From: Nitrospirota bacterium | Lineage (GTDB): Bacteria > Nitrospirota > UBA9217 | NCBI GenBank assembly: GCA_021788515.1 | Contig: JAJYKN010000064.1 | Coordinates: 1-7,078, forward strand | Direction: 5' to 3' | Length of the DNA: 7,078 nucleotides | In this document: piece after piece, positions 1 to 6,341 of the stretch | How positions within the stretch are numbered: the stretch's first letter is position 1 | How the letters are laid out: every line of letters begins with the position of its first letter | Program-made: the position numbers and the translations under genes | The notes under the pieces: model-generated | The model's database searches: none | Told to the model about the DNA's origin: nothing | The model's input: the letters and a program-made list of their open reading frames with translations, nothing else

Positions 1-868
1 GGGCCACATTGTCTGAGGCGCCGTAGCTGAGCCGCTCCAGGTCATTCCCGTTTTTGCTCATGGTATAGATCTCGGTGCCGCCGTCCTTGGAAAGCGCCAG
101 AGCGATGCGCTTGCCGTCCGGCGACCAGGCCGGGGAGATGTTCAGGCCTTCTGACCCCGACAGCTTCCATCGTTTGCCGGTCTCCATGTCCAGCTCGTAC
201 AGATCGGGGTTTTTGTCGCGGTAGGAAACGTAGGCGAGCGCTTTGCCGTCGGGACTCCAGGCCGGAGAAAGGCAGATGGACCGGTCCGCCGTTATCTTCA
301 AGGGGTTCTGTCCGTCGTAGTCCATGACGTACAGTTCCTTGAAGTGCGTCTTGTCGGACACGTAGGCAATGCGGGTCCGCGCTATTCCCCGCTCGCCGGT
401 ATACCGCGAAACGATCTCGTCGGCGAACGTGTGGACCATCCGCCGGAAGGTATCCTCGTTGCCGAAATATTCCTTGTTTGCGATGCGCATTCCCGATGCG
501 GCATCGAAGAGCTTGCCCTGCAGCACCAGGTCCGTGCCTTTTCGCTGGAGCTTGGCCCACACCACGCCGGTCAGGCCGAACGTGCCGCCGCGCTTGATAA
601 TGTCCCCGGGCGGCTCCGTGTTCCCTGCGTAGGACAGGTCGAGCTTTTTCGGGTCAGTCACGTCGAAAATCTCCGAGCGCCGCAAGTCCGCCTGCAGAAC
701 CTCGAGCGCCAGGGCGCGAAGCGCCGGCGATCCCGTCTCGTCATGAACGTCGAGCACGGCAATGGGGATCTTCTTGCTCTCTCCCTGGACCACACCGAGG
801 TAGTACTGGGCCATCGCCGGCATTGCCGTGAGCAAACAAAGCGATATGATTAATAGTATGCGTTTCAT
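1..868 (-). CDS. tolB: Tol-Pal system beta-propeller protein TolB (partial, C-terminus beyond left edge)
   Basis: Periplasmic TolB links the TolQRA motor to the outer-membrane lipoprotein Pal, helping keep the outer membrane intact and constricting at division (family knowledge). The reading frame from the ATG at 868 gives 289 residues before the window edge; TolB proteins are usually about 430. Residues 1-20 form a signal peptide (MKRILLIISLCLLTA..., cleavage likely after PAMA). An N-terminal alpha/beta domain follows (about 25-165; it includes PIAVLDV and LRRSEIFDV). Next come WD40-like PD40 propeller blades, with the repeated motif SPAWSPDGK seen twice and each copy followed by a 'LY/IY' strand. 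An in-frame ATG two codons upstream (874) is also possible. Neither start has a strong Shine-Dalgarno; I prefer 868 because it gives a clean signal peptide. It follows tolA after a 68-bp gap without a visible terminator, so it is probably the fourth gene of the same operon. Pal is expected further left. Confidence 0.93.
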   Translation of the reverse strand, partial: MKRILLIISLCLLTAMPAMAQYYLGVVQGESKKIPIAVLDVHDETGSPALRALALEVLQADLRRSEIFDVTDPKKLDLSYAGNTEPPGDIIKRGGTFGLTGVVWAKLQRKGTDLVLQGKLFDAASGMRIANKEYFGNEDTFRRMVHTFADEIVSRYTGERGIARTRIAYVSDKTHFKELYVMDYDGQNPLKITADRSICLSPAWSPDGKALAYVSYRDKNPDLYELDMETGKRWKLSGSEGLNISPAWSPDGKRIALALSKDGGTEIYTMSKNGNDLERLSYGASDNVA

Positions 869-936
869 TCTCATTGATGATGAAGAGCGGGAGCACGGGT
901 CCGAGAAACTTGCCCGGGCACTGGCTTCCCCACAGT

Positions 937-1677
937 TTATTCTGCCATCAGATCCACGCTGAACTCCAGAGTCTGTTTTGCGAAATCTTCAGGCAGGGGA
1001 GGAAAGGGATTGGAGGAGCGGATGGCCCGTATGGCCGCAGCCTTGAATCCATAGGTCCCGACGGAATGTTCCTCATCGAGATTCACCTCGCCCACCCAGC
1101 CCGACCTGTTGATTGTAAAGATGACCCTGGCTTTCGCATCTTGCGCGTCCGGCGGAGGTCTCCAGTTTTGACCGATCTTTTCCCGGACCAGGCCGAGATA
1201 CCACGGGAATTTAAAGTCCTGCTGCGGCGTTTGAACGGCAACGCCTTCACTCTTGGGGCCCGGCGTTGTTTCACCCGGCGCTGCTGCAGGCTTTTCCTGT
1301 TCGACCGCCGACTTTGGCTTCTGGTTCAACTCGGGCATTGCGCCCTTTTTCGGCAGCGCCTTCGTAGCTTTGGGTTGCCCTTTTTTCAGCTTCGGCAACG
1401 CCTTTTTCGCCGTTGGCTTGGGTGGGGCCGGGGCTACCGTCTTCGGCGCTTCCATCGACGGCGGGGACGGCGTGGCTTGCGGCAGGGGCGCGATCTCCGC
1501 GGGCGCACCCACGAGCTTCACCTCATAGAACGGAGGAACGTAGGCTTTCGGGGTCACCACCGTATAAAGCAAAAGCGCCGCAGCGACAACAGCGGCGTGG
1601 AGAAAGAAGGAAAAGAAGAGCGCAAGCACCAGTTCGTATCCTGACTGCCCGATCCTCTTCCCGGAGAGCAACTTCAT
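937..1677 (-). CDS. tolA: TolA/TonB-family energy-transducing protein, short TolA-like
   Basis: Predicted inner-membrane-anchored periplasmic protein that carries proton-motive energy from TolQR to TolB/Pal (role by family and position). The 246 residues show a short cytoplasmic tail and one membrane segment at about 16-41. That segment contains Ser23-x3-His27, matching the S-x3-H pair of TonB/TolA anchors that contacts TolQ/ExbB. A linker at 43-150 is rich in Pro, Ala and Lys, with KALPK twice. A C-terminal TonB/TolA-type domain covers about 155-246, with YLGLVREKIGQNW, VIFTINRSGWVGEV and the hallmark PFPPLP at 224-229. E. coli TolA is over 400 residues with a long helical middle domain; here that domain is replaced by a short TonB-like linker. 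The start ATG overlaps the tolR stop by ATGA. A GGGAGG lies about 12 nt upstream, a rather long spacing, so translational coupling is likely. Calling it TolA rather than TonB rests on tolB following it. Confidence 0.88.
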   Translation of the reverse strand: MKLLSGKRIGQSGYELVLALFFSFFLHAAVVAAALLLYTVVTPKAYVPPFYEVKLVGAPAEIAPLPQATPSPPSMEAPKTVAPAPPKPTAKKALPKLKKGQPKATKALPKKGAMPELNQKPKSAVEQEKPAAAPGETTPGPKSEGVAVQTPQQDFKFPWYLGLVREKIGQNWRPPPDAQDAKARVIFTINRSGWVGEVNLDEEHSVGTYGFKAAAIRAIRSSNPFPPLPEDFAKQTLEFSVDLMAE

Positions 1678-2093
1678 TGCGCGGTCGCGCCTCCCGGCGC
1701 GGCTTCGGTCACCATCCCGAGCCGGTCGATGCCCGCCCGCTTCACCACATCCATGACCTGCACCACGGCGCCGTAGGGCGCTTCCTTATCCGCCCGAAGA
1801 TACACATTAATAAGCGGCTTTGTCTTGCGAATGGAATCGAGCACAGCTCCCAGCCGGCCGATATCGACCCGCTCTTTTTCCACGAAAATTTCCTGTGCTT
1901 TCGTCACCGTCAGCACGATGCGGTCCTCGGGCTTGACGGTATTGGCCTCCGACTTGGGCAGGTTCACGTCGAGACCCCGGCTCATCATGGGAGAGACGAT
2001 CATATAGAAGAACAGGATCGTGAGCAGCACATCAATGAGCGGGACGAGGTTGAGCTCACGGATTATATGCCGTTCCCGCCGTTCAAAGCTCAT
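1674..2093 (-). CDS. tolR: Tol-Pal system protein TolR (ExbD/TolR family)
   Basis: A 139-residue biopolymer-transport protein that pairs with TolQ to form the proton channel driving TolA. The N-terminus is short and cytoplasmic, followed by one transmembrane helix at about 15-36. This contains the family signature N-x2-P-x2-D (N15, P18, D21), where the Asp is the essential proton-carrying residue. The periplasmic domain (about 40-130) has the usual strands, including VLTVTKAQEIFVEKE and the INVYLRADKEAPYGAVVQVMD helix region that closes ExbD/TolR domains. Length is normal for the family. The start ATG overlaps the tolQ stop (ATGA), and a strong GGAGG lies 5 nt upstream (2099-2103). Its stop in turn overlaps the tolA start, so tolQ, tolR and tolA are almost certainly translated from one mRNA. 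ExbD is the alternative name; the neighbouring tolB favours TolR. Confidence 0.95.
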   Translation of the reverse strand: MSFERRERHIIRELNLVPLIDVLLTILFFYMIVSPMMSRGLDVNLPKSEANTVKPEDRIVLTVTKAQEIFVEKERVDIGRLGAVLDSIRKTKPLINVYLRADKEAPYGAVVQVMDVVKRAGIDRLGMVTEAAPGGATAQ

Positions 2094-2806
2094 ACCTTCC
2101 TCCGGAGCAGGTTCCGCTCGAGATAACTGAGATATTCCATGGAGAAGGAATCACACCGGATGGCGATGTCCCGGATCTTGTCCGCGAAATAGTTGTACGC
2201 GATAACCGCCGGAATCGCCACGAACAAACCGGAGATGGTGTTGATGAGCGCCGCGGCAAGGCCCGGCGCCAGCGCGCCGATGTCGCCCGCACCCTTGAGT
2301 CCGATGCCGTAAAAAGCGTCCATGATGCCCCAGACCGTGCCGAACAGGCCCAGCAGCGGCCCCACCGTGCCCGTCGTTCCGAGAAACGCCAGGTAGCGCT
2401 CCATGTACACGATCTCATCCTGCGTCGTGATCTTGAGCGAACGCTCGATCTCCTGGGAGATGAGCGGCCGCTCCTCATCGGTCACCTTCATGTCGGGCAG
2501 GGACTTGATGATGGCCTCGGCCTCTCGGTGGCCTTCGATAAAGAGTGTTGCAAGGGGGCTGAATTTCTTCGACTCCGCCTGTTTGATGAGATCATCCATC
2601 TTCTTGGTCTTCCGGAATGCCAGAAGGAACGCATGGGATTCCTTCTCAGCTCTCCGGAGAAACTGGTACTTCAGCAGGATCATGGCCCACGACACGACCG
2701 AGAACCCCATCAGGATCAACACGATCCCTTTGCCGACCCATCCGGTCTCGCCGAAGAGACCGAGCGCTCCCATACCCAGACCGGGCATTGCAGCTATTGC
2801 AAGCAT
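2090..2806 (-). CDS. tolQ: Tol-Pal system protein TolQ (MotA/TolQ/ExbB proton channel)
   Basis: Inner-membrane proton-channel subunit of the Tol motor, 238 residues as usual for TolQ/ExbB. Three membrane segments are visible: about 23-45, 138-165 and 176-204. A large cytoplasmic loop (46-137) lies between the first two. The second segment carries GPLLGLFGTVWGIMDAF and the third APGLAAALINTISGLF followed by IPAVIAYN, the core motif of the family. Thr157 and Thr190 stand where E. coli TolQ has the channel threonines in GTVWGIM and ALIATAIGL. The start ATG is supported by a perfect GGAGG 8 nt upstream (2815-2819). This is the first gene of the tol cluster; its stop overlaps the tolR start. The 113 bp separating it from the preceding moeA-type gene is AT-rich compared with the coding DNA and is the likeliest place for an operon promoter, though I find no convincing -35/-10 pair. 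Confidence 0.95.
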   Translation of the reverse strand: MLAIAAMPGLGMGALGLFGETGWVGKGIVLILMGFSVVSWAMILLKYQFLRRAEKESHAFLLAFRKTKKMDDLIKQAESKKFSPLATLFIEGHREAEAIIKSLPDMKVTDEERPLISQEIERSLKITTQDEIVYMERYLAFLGTTGTVGPLLGLFGTVWGIMDAFYGIGLKGAGDIGALAPGLAAALINTISGLFVAIPAVIAYNYFADKIRDIAIRCDSFSMEYLSYLERNLLRRKV

Positions 2807-2814
2807 TTATGATA

Positions 2815-2819
2815 CCTCC
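2815..2819 (-). promoter_or_regulatory. Strong Shine-Dalgarno of tolQ
   Basis: On the minus strand GGAGG is followed by 8 nt (TATCATAA) and then the tolQ ATG. It fixes the first ATG (2806) over the in-frame ATGs at codons 7 and 12, which have no comparable site. No other site in this 113-bp gap is persuasive. A TTGACT (2860-2865) resembles a -35 box but has no good -10 at a proper distance. Confidence 0.75.
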
Positions 2820-2919
2820 ATCAAAATATTGGAACTTGAAGATTGATGAACTCATAAAAAGTCAAAATCCACCTTTTTACGGGACCATCCATTTCCGATT
2901 TGAAAATCTTTTTGCTGCA

Positions 2920-4851
2920 TCAATAGACGCCGATCACCTTTCCCATCTCCGACACGTCATACCCTCCCATGGCCACGATCTGTTCGCTAAACGCGCTGTC
3001 CGCGCCGATGATTGCAAGAAGCGCCTGGAGCATGGGCGTATCGTAGAACTCCTGCGGGATCGCCAGATCATACCGTTCCTGCGCCACAGGAACAAAGTCG
3101 AGATCGAGCGCCCGGGCCGCGGAAAGCACCGCAAGCCCGGTGTCCGCCGCTCCCGAGAGCACCGCGGCAGCCACGGCCATATGCGCGAATTCTTCGTGAT
3201 CACACCCTTTTACATTCTTCGGGTCAATCCTCAATTTTTTGAGATGGAGGTCCGTCAGGAGGCGCGTGCCGGCGCCTGCCTGGCGATTCACAAACACCAC
3301 CTCTGGCCGGGCAAGGTCCGCAAAACCCCTGATGTTTTTCGGGTTGCTTTTCGGAACGATGAACCCCTGGGTCCGGTACACGAGGTTGACCAGAACGGTC
3401 CTTGTGCCGGGGAGCAATTTTTTGATATAGCTGATATTGTATTCCCCGGTGTCCTCGTCCAGGAGATGGGTGCCGGCAAGGTGGGCCTCCCTGCGCTTGA
3501 GCGCCAGGAGCCCTCCCATGCTTCCCACGTGGGCCGACGACAAAGAATACTCGGGATGTTTTTTCCTCAGGAAGTTCGCAAGGAGATCGAGCACATTGTC
3601 GTGAGACCCGATGCAGACAATGGTGTTCTCAATATCGTGGGGCGAACGCAGGAGTTCCACCGTCACGTCGTAGTTCGCCGCGATCCCCTCGCTTGCTGAC
3701 GGGACGCGGATGACTCCGTCGGCCCTCACCAGCGACATGAGCGCTCCGGCGCCCCGTGTCACGGGTGTGGCGATCAAATTTCCGGCTACGCTGCCCAGCT
3801 TGACGCGGATGAATTCTTCCTGGCCGAGCGACGACGCCACTTGTCTGCTCAGCTTTGCCGTGATCGTTCCCTGGTCAGGCGGCGTTATGCCGAGAAGCGC
3901 GAAGAGAAGCGGCCTCACAAAGAGATTGAACGTGAGCGCTGCGGACACGGGATAGCCGGGGATGCCGATGACCGGTTTGTTGTTCACGATCCCGAGGATT
4001 ACAGGCTTGCCGGGCTTGATCGAAACGCCGTGCACGATCACTTTTCCCAGTGCCGCGATCACGTCGGCGGTAAAATCTTCCCTGCCGGCTGACGAGCCCG
4101 CATTGATCACGACGAGGTCGGAATCAACGAGAGCGTCGAGAATGGTCTTCCGGAGCAGCAGGGCGTCGTCTTTTACGATGTTCTTCCGGACCGCGTGAGC
4201 GCCGCACTCCGCAGCCATGGCGGAAAGCATGGTCGAGTTAAAATCGATGATGTCGCCTGTTTTGAGCGCGCTTCCCGGTTCAACCAGCTCCGTTCCTGTG
4301 GGAATGATCGACACCACCGGCCGGTGCCGGACCATGACGGAAATGTGGCCGCTCGCGATCATGGCCGCCATATCCGCGGGGCGGACCACGTGGTTCTCGG
4401 AAATGATGAGCTCAGTGGCCACAATGTCCTCGCCCACGAGCCGCACATGCTGCCACGGCGTTGCCGGCTTCAGGATCTCGATCTCGGATCCCGAGAGCTT
4501 TTCCACGTCTTCGATCATGACCACGGCGTTCTTCCCCTCGGGCATGGGGTCCCCGGTGTCGATCGCAACCGCCTGGTCGGGAACGCGCAGGCGCTTCGGC
4601 CTCGTTTCACCGGCGCCGAAGGTGTCAATGAACGTGACGGCATAACCATCCATGGCTGCCGAATGGTAGAAGGGCGACGAGATCTTCGCTGCCACCGCCT
4701 CGGACGTTACGCGTCCGAGCGCGTCGTTGATGGGGACGCGCTCGCCCCCAAGCGGCCCGCCGATGCCGGCGGCTTTCAAGGCGTCATGGTATTTCCGGAT
4801 CGCGTCAGCGAGCGGCTCGTTGTCGAGGTATTTTTTCTGTTTGAATGCCAT
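2920..4851 (-). CDS. MoeA-like molybdopterin molybdenumtransferase fused to a C-terminal PBP-like domain
   Basis: Cytosolic protein of 643 residues. Residues 1-400 are MoeA: MDGYAV (67-72), MPEGKNAVVMIEDV, GED (140-142), PTGTEL (184-189), D203 in IIDFNS, GSSAGREDFT (252-261), HGVSIKPGKP (274-283) and IPGYPVSA. MoeA inserts molybdate into adenylylated molybdopterin. Residues 405-640 form a periplasmic-binding-protein-like domain of the LysR/ModA fold (PBP_like family), with GSHDNVLDLL, NRQAGAGTR (522-530), HMAVAAAVLSGAADTGL and FVPVAQERYDLAIP. There is no signal peptide and no helix-turn-helix, so the domain is neither a secreted receptor nor a transcription factor. This MoeA/PBP architecture is known from archaea and anaerobic bacteria; the role of the extra domain is unproven, and binding of molybdate, tungstate or another oxyanion is my inference. 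His63 replaces the usual Asp before MDGYAV. The gene lies 61 bp downstream of a conventional moeA; its ATG has only a weak ribosome-binding site. Confidence 0.92.
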   Translation of the reverse strand: MAFKQKKYLDNEPLADAIRKYHDALKAAGIGGPLGGERVPINDALGRVTSEAVAAKISSPFYHSAAMDGYAVTFIDTFGAGETRPKRLRVPDQAVAIDTGDPMPEGKNAVVMIEDVEKLSGSEIEILKPATPWQHVRLVGEDIVATELIISENHVVRPADMAAMIASGHISVMVRHRPVVSIIPTGTELVEPGSALKTGDIIDFNSTMLSAMAAECGAHAVRKNIVKDDALLLRKTILDALVDSDLVVINAGSSAGREDFTADVIAALGKVIVHGVSIKPGKPVILGIVNNKPVIGIPGYPVSAALTFNLFVRPLLFALLGITPPDQGTITAKLSRQVASSLGQEEFIRVKLGSVAGNLIATPVTRGAGALMSLVRADGVIRVPSASEGIAANYDVTVELLRSPHDIENTIVCIGSHDNVLDLLANFLRKKHPEYSLSSAHVGSMGGLLALKRREAHLAGTHLLDEDTGEYNISYIKKLLPGTRTVLVNLVYRTQGFIVPKSNPKNIRGFADLARPEVVFVNRQAGAGTRLLTDLHLKKLRIDPKNVKGCDHEEFAHMAVAAAVLSGAADTGLAVLSAARALDLDFVPVAQERYDLAIPQEFYDTPMLQALLAIIGADSAFSEQIVAMGGYDVSEMGKVIGVY

Positions 4852-4912
4852 AGCACCGTGAGTGGGATAAACGACAAAAAAATAGCAGCGTCGCTAACGT
4901 ATCTTTGTTTGC

Positions 4913-6193
4913 TCAGAACAGTCGCACTTCCACTTCTTCGCCGGCCTCGATCCCTATTTTGTTCATTGGCACCACAACGGTGCCTGCGGCTTTTACGAGC
5001 GTGCTGATGAGCCCCGACGCGCCGAACACGGGCCGCGCCCAGAGCCCGTCGTCCCGTTTCTCGAGCGTTACGCGCACATGATCTTCCCGGCCGGGGCTCG
5101 ATGCGATGCTTCGCGCGAGCTTCGCCTGAACCGTGCGATACGACGGCACGTCTTCGAGTGCCGGATCGGGAATCTCCCCGGTCAGGCGGGAGAGCACCGG
5201 CTTTACGAAGACGTCGAAGCAGATGCTTACCGCGGCCGGATGGCCGGGCAGGCCGAATATGCCAACCGGGCCGTTCGCTGCTCCGAGGACGCCGATGATA
5301 AGCGGTTTGCCCGGCCTGATCGAAACGCCGTGCACCAGCACGCCGGGCTTTCCCGCATCATTGATGACTTTTGCCGTGAGGTCGGCGGTCCCTACGGAAC
5401 TCCCGCCGGTCATGAGCACAAGCGCGCACTCGCTGACCGCCGCATCGAGCGTTTTCCGCAAGGGAGCATACTCGTCGCGGATAATGCCCTTTTTCACCGG
5501 CACACCCCCCGCTTGCGTTATCAGACCTTCCAAATTATAGGAGTTGCTGTCCCGTATCTGGCCGGGACCCGGGACCGTGTTCGCAGGTGCGATCTCGTTC
5601 CCCGTGGAGATGACGGCAACCTTCGGTTTTTCGAAAACGCCGATGTCAATGATCCCCAGGCCCGCGAGCGCAGACATGTCCTGCGGCCGCATGCGGCGCC
5701 CCCGCCGAAGGATGCTCTCTCCTTTTTTGATGTCATCGCCCCTCTGGACCACGTTCTCGAGCGGCGCAACCGCCTTCACCACTTCGATGCTCTTCGCATC
5801 AACAGGCTGGACGTGCTCGAACATCACGACGGCGTCCGCGCCGTCCGGGAGCGCGCCGCCGGTGGCGATTTTCATGGCCTCGCCCTTTGCAATGCTGCGG
5901 TCCGGCATGGTGCCCATGAGGATATCGCCGGTGACCTGAAGAAAAGCCGGCCGCGATTCCGCAGCGCCGAAGGTGTCGGCGCTCCTGACCGCATACCCGT
6001 CCATGGTGGAGCGGTCGAATGCAGGAAGATCGGCAGGCGCCGTTATGTCGGAGGCGAGAACCCGGCCGAGGGCGGAACTGATAGGAATAGTTTCCAACAG
6101 CGGGGAGGAAATGGCAAGGTGCTCGTTCAGGATCCTCTGCGCCTCTTCACGGGAAACAACGCCGCTTCTGCCGAGCATGTCTTTGACGATCAT
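4913..6193 (-). CDS. moeA: Molybdopterin molybdenumtransferase MoeA
   Basis: Cytosolic enzyme of the final step of molybdenum-cofactor synthesis: it swaps AMP on adenylylated molybdopterin for molybdate. The 426 residues match the family length (E. coli 411). Motifs in order: FDRSTMDGYAV (59-69), TGGALPDGADAVVMFEHV (111-128), GDDI (152-155), ISTGNEI (195-201), GQIRDSNSYN (211-220), TGGSSVGTADLT (262-273), HGVSIRPGKP (288-297) and FGLPGHPAAVSICFDVFVKPVL. These include the acidic residues expected in the Mg/molybdate site: D60, D154, E200, D215 and D271. The frame can be extended two codons to a GTG at 6199, but a GGAG at 6199-6202 sits 5 nt before the ATG at 6193 and overlaps that GTG, so ATG is preferred. 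The next gene is a second, fused MoeA 61 bp downstream, most likely co-transcribed. Upstream is a palindromic intergenic element separating it from the thioredoxin-reductase-like gene. Confidence 0.95.
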   Translation of the reverse strand: MIVKDMLGRSGVVSREEAQRILNEHLAISSPLLETIPISSALGRVLASDITAPADLPAFDRSTMDGYAVRSADTFGAAESRPAFLQVTGDILMGTMPDRSIAKGEAMKIATGGALPDGADAVVMFEHVQPVDAKSIEVVKAVAPLENVVQRGDDIKKGESILRRGRRMRPQDMSALAGLGIIDIGVFEKPKVAVISTGNEIAPANTVPGPGQIRDSNSYNLEGLITQAGGVPVKKGIIRDEYAPLRKTLDAAVSECALVLMTGGSSVGTADLTAKVINDAGKPGVLVHGVSIRPGKPLIIGVLGAANGPVGIFGLPGHPAAVSICFDVFVKPVLSRLTGEIPDPALEDVPSYRTVQAKLARSIASSPGREDHVRVTLEKRDDGLWARPVFGASGLISTLVKAAGTVVVPMNKIGIEAGEEVEVRLF

Positions 6194-6198
6194 AGTCA

Positions 6199-6202
6199 CT
6201 CC
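6199..6202 (-). promoter_or_regulatory. Shine-Dalgarno deciding the moeA start
   Basis: TTTTTGGAGTGACTATG is read on the minus strand. GGAG lies 5 nt before the ATG at 6193. The upstream in-frame GTG begins on the last G of this site, so initiation there would leave no ribosome-binding site. This supports the shorter 426-residue protein. Confidence 0.6.
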
Positions 6203-6213
6203 AAAAAGCTATA

Positions 6214-6340
6214 TCCAAACCACAAACACCAATCCCCAATAATGCCCAAATTTCGAGAACGTCAATGACCAAAACGTTTGGAATTTTGATGGTTTGAATT
6301 TGGTGCTTATTTGGGATTTGGCGCTTGCTACTTGGCGCTT
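6214..6340. repeat. AT-rich imperfect palindrome of CCAAA/TTTGG motifs (REP- or MITE-like intergenic element)
   Basis: Almost the whole 148-bp gap between the reductase gene and moeA is one imperfect inverted repeat. The centre is CCAAAACGTTTGG (6269-6281). Going left on the + strand the arm is made of CCAAA/CCAAT/CCCAAA units; going right it is the complementary TTTGGAATTT, GGTTTGAATTTGG, TTTGGGATTTGG series. Aligned by eye with one gap, the arms agree at roughly 55-65 percent of positions out to about 6215 and 6336. No open reading frame with a ribosome-binding site is visible. Base composition is far more AT-rich than the flanking genes. Its outer edge almost touches the trxB stop codon. 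The RNA could fold into a long hairpin and so affect trxB termination or mRNA stability (inference). I recall similar TTTGGAATTTTGA-type palindromes scattered in intergenic DNA of some environmental bacteria, but I cannot check that here. Confidence 0.6.
6299..6340 (+). repeat. Three short direct repeats, YTTGGYGCTT
   Basis: Within the right arm of the palindrome the decamer appears three times on the + strand: TTTGGTGCTT (6299-6308), TTTGGCGCTT (6317-6326) and CTTGGCGCTT (6331-6340). The start-to-start spacings are 18 and 14 bp. The last copy ends 1 bp before the trxB stop codon. The left arm has only weak counterparts, so this part looks like local duplication at the edge of the element. 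Confidence 0.55.
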
Positions 6341-6341
6341 T

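Noticed and set aside
42..560. 172-codon minus-strand frame inside tolB
   Set aside because: It is an alternative frame of tolB. The in-frame TolB translation has the signal peptide and SPAWSPDGK propeller repeats, while this frame is Arg-rich and shows nothing.
2860..2865. TTGACT as a -35 box for tolQ
   Set aside because: No hexamer resembling TATAAT lies 15-19 bp downstream on the minus strand; a single -35-like match is expected by chance in AT-rich DNA.
2854..2880. Inverted repeat GTAAAAAG...CTTTTTAT downstream of the moeA-PBP gene as a terminator
   Set aside because: The stem is nearly all A-T with one G-U pair and an 11-nt loop, and no U tract follows, so it would be weak.
2923..3639. 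LysR-type transcription regulator
   Set aside because: Only the substrate-binding-like fold is present; there is no helix-turn-helix, and the domain is continuous with MoeA in one frame.
2617..3699. 360-codon open frame on the + strand opposite tolQ and the moeA-PBP gene
   Set aside because: It crosses two well-supported opposite-strand genes and the gap between them, with shadow-type composition and no domain or start signal.
4852..4912. Possible terminator between the two moeA genes (TAGC...GCTA followed by seven T on the minus strand)
   Set aside because: The stem is only 4 bp with no stable extension. The T run alone is not enough to call a terminator, and co-transcription seems more likely.
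5078..6268. 396-codon open frame on the + strand opposite moeA
   Set aside because: It is antisense to a gene with complete MoeA motifs, is rich in Arg/His/Pro/Gly as expected for a high-GC shadow frame, has no ribosome-binding site and shows no recognisable domain.
6194..6341. Molybdenum-cofactor riboswitch upstream of moeA
   Set aside because: The gap is explained by a repetitive CCAAA/TTTGG palindrome, and I see no conserved Moco-aptamer-like arrangement of GC-rich helices.
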